Origin: Fidelibacterota bacterium
GTDB taxonomy: Bacteria; Fidelibacterota; UBA8477; JABMPR01
NCBI GenBank assembly: GCA_016844945.1
Contig: JAERTJ010000149.1
Coordinates: forward strand, 1-40,454
Length of the DNA stretch: 40,454 nucleotides
Reading direction: 5' to 3'
The notes beneath the pieces were generated by a model. It did no database searches and was not told the origin of the DNA. It saw only the letters and a program-made list of their open reading frames with translations. A program made the translations under genes and the position numbers. Below, one piece after another: positions 33,442-40,454 of this stretch (positions are counted from its first letter, which is position 1; every line of letters begins with the position of its first letter).

Positions 33442-34347
33442 ATGAGCTATTTTAGTAATATTTCCAATGCTATATCCACTCTGGTGGATGGGATGAAAGT
33501 GACCATGGGGTATTTTGTACGACCTCGTGAACACGTTACTTTACAATATCCCGATGAAGTATGGCCAATCCCCACCAGAAATATTGGTGTCGGTGAATTG
33601 GACAGCTACAACACCATTCGATCAAAACTGGTGGTCAACTTTGAAGATTGTATCGGTTGTAAAGCCTGCGAACGTGCCTGCCCAGTTGATTGCATTGATA
33701 TCGAAACATTTAAAGCAGGTCCTGAAGAAGATATTGGCACCACCAGTAATGGGACCAAAATCAAATTAAGGGTAACCAGTTTCACCATTGATATGAGTGA
33801 GTGCATGTTCTGTGACCTGTGTACCCATCCCTGTCCAGAAGATTGTATAGAGATGACTCCAGATTATCAGTTTATCAGCAACGATAATGTGAAATTGGAA
33901 GTCACACCTGAGGAACGCTGGAGAGATCGTGATCATTTGATTTATCAATTCTCAAAAGTCAAACCCGAGGAGCGGGCTTCCCGTCAAGCTGCAGCTGCCA
34001 AGGTCGCTGAAGCAAAGGCTGCTGCCATGGCTGCCAAAAAAGCCGCTGCTGCAAAAGCTGCCGCTGAGAAGGCTGCTGCCGAAGTCGCACAAAAAGCTGA
34101 ACCTGAGATTGTTGTTGACACTTCAGCACCTGTGGCATCACAAGCTGAACCCATTGCAGCACGTGAAGCTCCTGCACCCGTAGCATCCACACCGGATACC
34201 GAGATGGTTTCCAGTGATATCCCCATGGACACAGTTAAGCCACTGAATACAGAATCTGAGACATCTGCGCCACCTGTGGCATCGGGTCAGGCTGAACCAT
34301 CAACTGATACTGAAGATTCTTCAATGAAGGAGAGTGAAAATGGCTGA
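33442..34347 (+). CDS. nuoI: Complex I subunit I with long Ala/Lys/Pro-rich tail
   Basis: This is the two-[4Fe-4S] subunit that passes electrons to NuoB. The cluster motifs are CIGCKACERAC (Cys 70, 73, 76 and 80, plus Cys 84) and CMFCDLCTHPC (Cys 121, 124, 127 and 131, plus Cys 135). The conserved part ends near residue 175, a normal NuoI size. A further 125 residues follow, first an Ala/Lys/Glu helix-like stretch and then a Pro/Ala/Glu/Thr/Ser-rich acidic region, without cysteines. This tail is not part of the family and its role is unknown. Its 3' end overlaps the start of nuoJ. Confidence 0.96.
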   Translation: MSYFSNISNAISTLVDGMKVTMGYFVRPREHVTLQYPDEVWPIPTRNIGVGELDSYNTIRSKLVVNFEDCIGCKACERACPVDCIDIETFKAGPEEDIGTTSNGTKIKLRVTSFTIDMSECMFCDLCTHPCPEDCIEMTPDYQFISNDNVKLEVTPEERWRDRDHLIYQFSKVKPEERASRQAAAAKVAEAKAAAMAAKKAAAAKAAAEKAAAEVAQKAEPEIVVDTSAPVASQAEPIAAREAPAPVASTPDTEMVSSDIPMDTVKPLNTESETSAPPVASGQAEPSTDTEDSSMKESENG

Positions 34348-34831
34348 TTTCATTTTCTGGGTTATCTGGGCACTGATCGTTGCATCAGCAGCTCTTGTAG
34401 CTTTCGGAAATAACCTTATTCATTCGGTTTTTGCCCTCATGGGAACCTTCCTCGGGGTAGCCGGAATTTACATTTTTCTCAATGCCGACTTTCTGGCTGT
34501 GACTCAAATTGTTGTTTACGTCGGCGGAATTCTGGTTCTACTTGTTTTTGGAATCATGTTGACCAACAAGATCAGTACCGCACAGATTTCACAGAGCTCC
34601 CTTCAAAAGGGTCTTGGTCTGCTGGTTGTTTTAGGTCTGGCTACCATCATCTTAACGGCCGTATTACCTCATGACTGGGTAGGTTCAATTGCACCGATGG
34701 CGTTTGATGAGACTGTTGAAGGCATTGGTAGGCTACTCTTTACAGAGTATCTAATCTTGTTTGAGATTGCCTCAGTCCTGCTGCTGGGGGCACTGATAGG
34801 CGCTGCCACATTGGCGAGAAAGGAGCTATAG
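34340..34831 (+). CDS. nuoJ: Complex I subunit J
   Basis: This 163-residue membrane subunit has about five helices; the conserved third helix reads VTQIVVYVGGILVLLVFGIML, containing the pi-bulge region typical of NuoJ (seen here as QIVVYVGGILVLLVFGIML). The start is ATG 34340, 6 bases after GAAGGAGAG; a GTG two codons earlier is possible. It overlaps the end of nuoI by 8 bases, so the two are translationally coupled. Confidence 0.95.
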   Translation: MADFIFWVIWALIVASAALVAFGNNLIHSVFALMGTFLGVAGIYIFLNADFLAVTQIVVYVGGILVLLVFGIMLTNKISTAQISQSSLQKGLGLLVVLGLATIILTAVLPHDWVGSIAPMAFDETVEGIGRLLFTEYLILFEIASVLLLGALIGAATLARKEL

Positions 34832-34832
34832 G

Positions 34833-35138
34833 ATGGATCATCTTAGTTCATATCTCGTATTAAGTGCAATTCTTTTCAGTCTGGGATTATACACGGTAGT
34901 CACAAGACGTAATGCCGTTGCCATCCTCATGGGTGTGGAACTGATATTGAATGCAGCCAACATCAATTTTGTAGCATTTTCTAAATTTGTCACCCATAAC
35001 CTGGATGGACATCTTATCTCAGTATTTATCATTATGCTCGCTGCTGCAGAGGCTGCAGTTGCTCTGGCTATTGTTCTAAACCTTTATAACGATCGTGGGC
35101 ACATCAACGTTGATGAAGCCAACGCCCTCAAACAGTAG
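34833..35138 (+). CDS. nuoK: Complex I subunit K
   Basis: This 101-residue subunit has three membrane helices. The conserved glutamates of the proton path are present in MGVELILNAANINFVAF (helix two) and AAAEAAVALAIVLNLY (helix three). AAGGAG at the end of nuoJ provides the ribosome-binding site, and only one base separates the two genes. Confidence 0.97.
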   Translation: MDHLSSYLVLSAILFSLGLYTVVTRRNAVAILMGVELILNAANINFVAFSKFVTHNLDGHLISVFIIMLAAAEAAVALAIVLNLYNDRGHINVDEANALKQ

Positions 35139-35149
35139 GTGCAGCTGAT

Positions 35150-37252
35150 ATGATTAATTTAGCACTACTCATTCTATTTCTCCCGCTGCTTTCATTTGTT
35201 CTGCAGATCTTCTTTGGTAGAAGATTTGAGGATAAGAAAGGGGAGTGGGTCTCCGTAGGTATTCAGTTCCTGACACTGGCATTTTCATTGTCAATGCTGG
35301 TCATGATGCTATCCAAGAGTGATCCAAATTTCCAGATTGAGCTTCATAAGAGCTGGTTGGATCTTGGATTGTTCAAAATCGACCTGGGCATCTATATAGA
35401 TAATATTACGGTGATCATGTTGAATGTGGTAGCCATTATCTCATCACTGGTTCACCTCTATTCAACGGCTTATATGGCTGGGGATGTTCGTTACTCCCGC
35501 TATTTCGGCTTTCTCGGAATCTTTACCTTTTCCATGAATGGGATCGTCCTGTCCAACAGTCTGTTCATGATCTACATGTTCTGGGAGCTGGTTGGACTGT
35601 CTTCTTACCTGCTCATTGGTCATTGGTGGGAAAAAGATTCAGCAGCCGATGCCAGCAAGAAAGCTTTTATTACGAACCGTGTTGGTGATATCGGGATGTT
35701 CACGGGTATGTTAATCATCGCAACCGTTCTGGGGACATTCAATTTTCAGGTGATTGCAGATCGACTTCATGATGGCACCTGGGTAGCCAATGCCGGGATG
35801 CTGTTTGGCGGTATTGAACCCCACAAATTATTGACTGTCGCTGGCGTTCTGGTCTTTATGGGAGCAGTGGGTAAATCAGCCCAATTCCCACTCCATGTCT
35901 GGTTACCAGATGCCATGGAAGGTCCCACACCTGTATCAGCTTTGATTCATGCCGCAACCATGGTTGCAGCCGGTGTTTACCTGACGGTACGCATCTTTCC
36001 ATTTCTTACTGCTGATGCCATGGCAACCATTGCTTTCATTGGTGGATTTACGGCAATCTATGCGGCTACTGTTGCCATTACACAGAATGATATTAAGAAG
36101 GTGCTGGCTTATTCTACAGTGAGCCAACTCGGCTATATGATTATGGCGCTTGGTACCGGTGCATATGTTGCTGGATTTTTCCATCTGGTTACCCACGCCA
36201 TGTTTAAGGGTGCACTTTTTCTAGCATCCGGGTCCGTCATTCATGCCATGCATCATAGCCTGCATCATCTCAACGACCATGAGACAGATCCCCAGGACAT
36301 GCGCAACATGGGCGGCTTAAAGGCTAAAATGCCCATCACTTTTGGGGTGTTCATGGTGACTACTGCTGCCATTTCAGGTATCCCATTATTTTCTGGGTTT
36401 TTGAGTAAGGATGCGATTCTGGCAGGTACCTGGACCTATGCCGCTAACGTGCATGATGGCTGGTTAGCCAACCTGCATCTTGCCTGGATTCTACCCGTCT
36501 TTGGATTTGGTGCAGCAGCCATTACGGCATTCTATATGTTCCGCCTCATTTTTATGACCTTCTATGGTGAAGCGAAGCAACCCAAAATTTTCCAACATAT
36601 TCAGGAATCTCCAAAAGTGATGACCATACCGCTCATCATTCTGGCGATTCTTTCAATGTTCTTCATCTTTACCCTGCCATCTATAAATCCAATTTCAGAT
36701 CATGGATGGTTTACCACAGTTGTTCAATCTCCTGAAAGTGCGGTCACAACAGGCCCTGCTTTTGACCTGGAGCATTTTGAGCATGGCATGCATGAAGCCC
36801 ATACCCCTGCCATGATCACTTCCATTATCGTAGCAGGTTTGGGTATTCTGTTATCAGTTCTGGTTTATCTCTTGAACAAAATTTCAGCAGAAAAGCTGGC
36901 CATCAAATTAGGTGCCCTTTATCGAGGCTCTTTAAACAAATGGTATATGGATGAATTCTATATCAATGGAATCATCAGACCGTTTCTGAAGGGCTGTGGT
37001 GCCATTGGTCGCTTTGACCTGGATTTTTATGATCATTATGTAATAAATGGGTGGGGCAGAAACGCCAAACGATCCTCCAAAGGGGTTGGCTTGGCAGATG
37101 ATCTCATCGTGGATGGTGCCGTCAATTTTTCAGGTATCATCTTTCAATGGCTGGGTTGGACACTCAAGTTCATCCAGACCGGTAAAATTCAAAATTATCT
37201 CATTTATGTATTGATCGGCGCAGCATTGCTGTACGTCGTCAATGTATTCTAG
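35150..37252 (+). CDS. nuoL: Complex I subunit L (antiporter-like)
   Basis: This 700-residue proton-pumping subunit contains MFWELVGLSSYLLIGHWW with the conserved Glu, GKSAQFPLHVWLPDAMEGPTP, SALIHAATMVAAGVYL and the Lys-containing NDIKKVLAYSTVSQLGYM. A His-rich loop (SVIHAMHHSLHHLNDHETD) is typical of many NuoL. The extra C-terminal length fits the lateral helix that braces NuoM and NuoN, ending in a final membrane helix. Confidence 0.97.
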   Translation: MINLALLILFLPLLSFVLQIFFGRRFEDKKGEWVSVGIQFLTLAFSLSMLVMMLSKSDPNFQIELHKSWLDLGLFKIDLGIYIDNITVIMLNVVAIISSLVHLYSTAYMAGDVRYSRYFGFLGIFTFSMNGIVLSNSLFMIYMFWELVGLSSYLLIGHWWEKDSAADASKKAFITNRVGDIGMFTGMLIIATVLGTFNFQVIADRLHDGTWVANAGMLFGGIEPHKLLTVAGVLVFMGAVGKSAQFPLHVWLPDAMEGPTPVSALIHAATMVAAGVYLTVRIFPFLTADAMATIAFIGGFTAIYAATVAITQNDIKKVLAYSTVSQLGYMIMALGTGAYVAGFFHLVTHAMFKGALFLASGSVIHAMHHSLHHLNDHETDPQDMRNMGGLKAKMPITFGVFMVTTAAISGIPLFSGFLSKDAILAGTWTYAANVHDGWLANLHLAWILPVFGFGAAAITAFYMFRLIFMTFYGEAKQPKIFQHIQESPKVMTIPLIILAILSMFFIFTLPSINPISDHGWFTTVVQSPESAVTTGPAFDLEHFEHGMHEAHTPAMITSIIVAGLGILLSVLVYLLNKISAEKLAIKLGALYRGSLNKWYMDEFYINGIIRPFLKGCGAIGRFDLDFYDHYVINGWGRNAKRSSKGVGLADDLIVDGAVNFSGIIFQWLGWTLKFIQTGKIQNYLIYVLIGAALLYVVNVF

Positions 37253-37275
37253 GACTGAAGGAGTCGATTAACACC

Positions 37276-38784
37276 ATGGAAAATCATTTGCTAAGCATTG
37301 TAACCTTCCTGCCAGTATTTGGAGCATTGGTCATTGCATTGATCCCGAAGGAAAAGTTGGACTTTATCCGTTGGGGTGCTGCTGCGATCACGGGTCTCCA
37401 ATTAATTCTCGCGATATGGATTCTGAAAATCTTCGATTTCTCAAGTGCCGATGTACAATTGGTTGAACATTTTGCCTGGATTCCAGCATTTAACATCGAA
37501 TATTTTATGGGTATTGATGGTCTAAGTGCCCCTATGATACTGCTCACGGCTCTCTTGAGCTTTCTGGCAGTGTTTACATCCTGGAATATTGAAAAGGCAC
37601 AAAAAGGCTATTTTGCACTCTTCCTGCTACTTGATGCAGGGATGATGGGTGTCTTCAGTGCCCTGGATTTCTTCCTCTTTTATATCTTCTGGGAAGTCAT
37701 GCTCTTGCCCATGTATTTTCTCATTGGAATCTGGGGTGGACCACAGCGCGAATACGCCGCTATAAAATTCTTTCTCTACACTCTTTTTGGGTCAGTTCTG
37801 TTGCTTTTGGGAATGTTGGCACTGTACTTCATTTCAGAACCACATACTTTCAACATGCTCATTCTTGCTGAACAGTCCGCACAGTTCGGGAAAGCGATCC
37901 TCCTCGGTATGAATGCGGGTAAGGTAATATTCATATTACTTTTTATCGGGTTCGCGATCAAAGTACCCATTTTCCCATTCCATACCTGGTTGCCCCTTGC
38001 TCACGTGGAAGCACCGACAGCTATCTCAGTTATCCTAGCCGGGGTGTTGCTGAAAATGGGAACCTACGGCTTCCTCAGAATCAGCTTTCCTGTGCTTAAG
38101 GATGCGACCCTATGGTTCGCACTGCCTATGGCTATACTTGGGCTTATAAACGTCATTTACGGCGCTATGGCGGCATTGGCGCAACGAGACTTGAAAAAGA
38201 TGGTGGCTTATTCATCTGTTTCCCATATGGGCTTTGTCCTGCTGGGTATGGCAGCCCTCACACCAGCAGGTATGAATGGTGCAGTCTTTCAGATGTTTAA
38301 TCACGGAACGATCTCAGCCATGCTCTTTATGTTGGTTGGTGTGGTTTATGACCGTGCCCATCACCGTGATATTGACGGTTTTGGTGGAATCGCTAAAGTG
38401 GTTCCGATTTATGCAGGTGTTACAGCCATGGCTTTCTTTGCCGGTCTCGGGCTTCCAGGGTTCTCAGGTTTCATTTCAGAGGCCCTCTGTTTTATTGGTG
38501 CCTTCCCGGTCTTTACCTGGATTACCATCTTTGCTACACTGGGTATCGTTCTGAATGCAGGATACTTCCTCTGGGCGTATCAGCGAATGTTCATGGGTGA
38601 ATTAAACAGCAAATACGAAAACCTGGAAGAGATCAATAACCGGGAACTGTTTGCACTTATTCCTCTGGCTATTCTCACCTTCTTCCTTGGGGTTTATCCA
38701 ACACCCATGCTGAATCTCATGAGTAGTACACTAAATAATCTGGTAGAAGTTGTAAAAACTGCCGGAATGGTTGCTGGTCTGTAA
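37276..38784 (+). CDS. nuoM: Complex I subunit M (antiporter-like)
   Basis: This 502-residue proton-pumping subunit has about 14 helices. Key family features are FYIFWEVMLLPMYFLIGIWGG with the conserved Glu, the FAIKVPIFPFHTWLPLAHVEAPT strand (shown in part: KVPIFPFHTWLPLAHVEAPT), and RDLKKMVAYSSVSHMGFV, plus the late LPGFSGFISE with Glu. AAGGAG lies about 12 bases ahead of the ATG. Confidence 0.97.
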   Translation: MENHLLSIVTFLPVFGALVIALIPKEKLDFIRWGAAAITGLQLILAIWILKIFDFSSADVQLVEHFAWIPAFNIEYFMGIDGLSAPMILLTALLSFLAVFTSWNIEKAQKGYFALFLLLDAGMMGVFSALDFFLFYIFWEVMLLPMYFLIGIWGGPQREYAAIKFFLYTLFGSVLLLLGMLALYFISEPHTFNMLILAEQSAQFGKAILLGMNAGKVIFILLFIGFAIKVPIFPFHTWLPLAHVEAPTAISVILAGVLLKMGTYGFLRISFPVLKDATLWFALPMAILGLINVIYGAMAALAQRDLKKMVAYSSVSHMGFVLLGMAALTPAGMNGAVFQMFNHGTISAMLFMLVGVVYDRAHHRDIDGFGGIAKVVPIYAGVTAMAFFAGLGLPGFSGFISEALCFIGAFPVFTWITIFATLGIVLNAGYFLWAYQRMFMGELNSKYENLEEINNRELFALIPLAILTFFLGVYPTPMLNLMSSTLNNLVEVVKTAGMVAGL

Positions 38785-38801
38785 TCAAATAGGATATTCT
38801 T

Positions 38802-40298
38802 ATGAATCTTAATCAAATCATGACGGATCTTTCCTATTTCATTCCTGAGATGATTCTCACTGGGGTATTACTTCTCGTCATTGTGTTTGACCTGTTCCAG
38901 AAAGCTGATGCTTCCATTCGCACAGGATATCTGGCAATGGGTGGCATGCTGCTGGTTACACTGTCCTTGTTGGGGCAAAATGTTTCAACACCAGTCGGTA
39001 TCTTTTCGAATATGCTGGCAGTGGATGGATTTTCAAACTTTCTGAAAATACTGGTGAGTCTCGGGACTCTGCTTGTCATGTGGATTTCTTTTAATTCAAA
39101 TGAATTGAAAGGGCGCCGTGTCGGAGAGTATTACATTGTACTTCTAGTGCTCACTTTAGGGATGTATTTCCTGGTTTCTGCCACACATTTACTCAGCATC
39201 TACATGGCTCTGGAAATGGTCAGCATCATGAGTTTTCTCTTATCAGGTTATCTAAAAGAACAAATGCGCTCTAACGAAGCCTCCATTAAGTATGTTGTCT
39301 TTGGAGCCTTCAGTTCAGGTATTTTACTCTATGGTTTTTCATTGCTCTATGGGTTAACTGGAAGTGCAGGAATCTATGAGATTCAGGCTGCCCTAGCTAG
39401 CGGTGGGGTTTCCCCAGCCCTCATGTTAATCATTATGATAATGATCCTGGTTGGTTTTGGTTATAAAGTTGCTGCAGTGCCCTTCCATTTCTGGACACCA
39501 GATGTTTATGAAGGAGCTCCAGCACCCATTACCGCCTTTCTCTCAGTTGCACCTAAAGCTGCTGGATTTGCTATAATTATCCGTTTCTTTAATGTCGCAC
39601 TGTCTAATTCAGGGAATCCCAACATGGAAGCCTGGTCAGCTATTGCCAATATGAATTGGCAGGCTGTAATTGGAGTGCTGGCCATTCTGTCTATGACAGT
39701 TGGAAATGTTATCGCCCTCCAGCAATCAAACATCAAGCGTATGCTGGCATATTCAAGTATCGCTCATGCAGGGTACATGTTGTTGGGTGTTGTGGTTGCT
39801 GATCAAACAGGTATCGCATCTGTATTGTATTATGCCGCTATTTATATGTTAATGAATCTGGGAGCTTTCTTTGTGGCAATCCACATTAAGAACGCGTTTG
39901 ATACTGAAGAAATAGAAGATTACAAAGCCCTGGGGTATCGAGCACCTGTTCTGGGTGTCATCATGGCAATCTTTATGTTTTCACTGACAGGTCTGCCACC
40001 TACAGGTGGTTTTGTGGCTAAGTTTTACATATTCAGGGCACTGATTGAGTATGGTGATATGTACTTCTGGCTGGCTTTGATAGGCCTGATCAATGGTGTG
40101 ATCTCATTGTATTATTACATGCGAGTTGTGAAGGCAATGTATTTTGGTAAAATGGAATTTCCAGAAAAACTGCATCATGCCCCTGTAAATGTAACTGTAT
40201 TGCTCGTTCTCCTCGCTTTCCCATTACTCTTTGCTTGGATGATCGGTGATCCACTTTCCACCTATGCCCAAAATGCGGTGCATTTCTTTATAAAATGA
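38802..40298 (+). CDS. nuoN: Complex I subunit N (antiporter-like)
   Basis: This 498-residue subunit is the pump nearest NuoK. It carries YMALEMVSIMSFLLSGYLK with the conserved Glu, YKVAAVPFHFWTPDVYEGAP, NIKRMLAYSSIAHAGYML and the SLTGLPPTGGFVAKFYIF segment. AGGAT precedes the ATG. It is the last gene of the operon, and a strong terminator follows 66 bases after its stop. Confidence 0.97.
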   Translation: MNLNQIMTDLSYFIPEMILTGVLLLVIVFDLFQKADASIRTGYLAMGGMLLVTLSLLGQNVSTPVGIFSNMLAVDGFSNFLKILVSLGTLLVMWISFNSNELKGRRVGEYYIVLLVLTLGMYFLVSATHLLSIYMALEMVSIMSFLLSGYLKEQMRSNEASIKYVVFGAFSSGILLYGFSLLYGLTGSAGIYEIQAALASGGVSPALMLIIMIMILVGFGYKVAAVPFHFWTPDVYEGAPAPITAFLSVAPKAAGFAIIIRFFNVALSNSGNPNMEAWSAIANMNWQAVIGVLAILSMTVGNVIALQQSNIKRMLAYSSIAHAGYMLLGVVVADQTGIASVLYYAAIYMLMNLGAFFVAIHIKNAFDTEEIEDYKALGYRAPVLGVIMAIFMFSLTGLPPTGGFVAKFYIFRALIEYGDMYFWLALIGLINGVISLYYYMRVVKAMYFGKMEFPEKLHHAPVNVTVLLVLLAFPLLFAWMIGDPLSTYAQNAVHFFIK

Positions 40299-40363
40299 GC
40301 CACCGGAAATGATTGTCTTGTCCTGAAATGGGTTGACGATAATTAGGGCAAGAAGTTAGTAAT

Positions 40364-40402
40364 AAAAGCCTCAAGTGACCACCCGGTTGCTTGAGGCTTT
40401 TT
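40364..40402 (+). terminator. Intrinsic terminator after nuoN
   Basis: A perfect 11-bp stem (AAAGCCTCAAG with CTTGAGGCTTT) contains an inner ACC/GGT stem and is followed by a T5 tract. It closes the complex I operon. Confidence 0.94.
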
Positions 40403-40408
40403 CTCGCC

Positions 40409-40454
40409 ATGTTTTTACTATTATTTGATTCTGCTGATGCATTTGAACGGGTGT
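40409..40454 (+). CDS. Possible start of the next gene, cut by window end
   Basis: An open frame starts at ATG 40409 and reads MFLLLFDSADAFERV to the end of the window. There is no clear ribosome-binding site, and it lies only 6 bases after a terminator tract, so this may not be a real start. Confidence 0.2.
   Translation, partial: MFLLLFDSADAFERV

Noticed and set aside
33959..34232. Ala-rich or Gln-rich open frames on the minus strand over the nuoI tail
   Set aside because: They arise from the GC-periodic Ala/Lys codons of nuoI and have no independent start signal.
1..40454. Mobile elements, prophage, CRISPR or defence system
   Set aside because: No transposase, integrase, phage structural gene, spaced repeat array, restriction or toxin-antitoxin pair is visible; gene order and codon use look even across the window.

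Overview
The window is a run of bacterial chromosome, about 45% GC by eye. Genes are close-packed, mostly on the plus strand; only one three-gene block (2574-4506) is on the minus strand. I see no insertion sequence, phage gene, CRISPR array, tRNA or rRNA, and no gene-free stretch longer than 300 bases. Two secreted proteins end in type IX-secretion-like C-terminal tails (a PNPFN motif followed by a beta-sandwich). A tiny AURKAIP1/COX24-like basic protein, lipoproteins and an outer-membrane barrel are also present. Together these suggest the FCB supergroup (Bacteroidota and relatives). Candidatus Marinimicrobia or Calditrichota-like lineages fit better than classical Bacteroidetes because many genes have clear Shine-Dalgarno sequences. 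That placement is an inference.

Layout: (1) 1-2568: small ribosome-associated-type protein, exonuclease VII (xseA, xseB) and NAD kinase. (2) 2574-4506, minus strand: GNAT acetyltransferase, proline dehydrogenase and a CoA-binding protein. (3) 4704-10473: metallo-beta-lactamase-fold hydrolase, cyclophilin lipoprotein, patatin-like phospholipase, DsbD and a secreted subtilase with a dockerin. (4) 10543-14775: YIP1-like membrane protein, then a compact envelope cluster of lipoprotein, beta-barrel and secreted tail-bearing protein. (5) 14948-19545: pyruvate:ferredoxin oxidoreductase (nifJ) with a dihydroorotate-dehydrogenase-like partner. (6) 19698-22950: four-cysteine small protein and a ferritin-like di-iron protein, secreted M1 peptidase, small membrane protein. 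(7) 23113-29480: Rrf2-family regulator, atypical transketolase-like enzyme, aminotransferase and malic enzyme. (8) 29659-40298: an 11-gene respiratory complex I operon, nuoABCDHIJKLMN, with no nuoE, nuoF or nuoG, closed by a strong terminator.

How the genes may fit together: PFOR makes reduced ferredoxin and acetyl-CoA from pyruvate, and malic enzyme supplies pyruvate and NADPH. A complex I with no NADH-oxidising module in its operon could accept electrons from ferredoxin. The transketolase-like protein, aminotransferase and Rrf2 regulator form a carbon/nitrogen metabolism block that may be under iron-sulfur or redox control. Most of the window is conserved core metabolism and I found no clear defence or mobile system. 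The least explained items are the transketolase-like enzyme with GEG in place of GDG, the PFOR-linked dehydrogenase-like protein without the usual substrate motif, the four-cysteine protein coupled to the ferritin-like protein, the surface cluster at 11330-14775, the long tail on NuoI, and intrinsic terminators placed directly in front of start codons.
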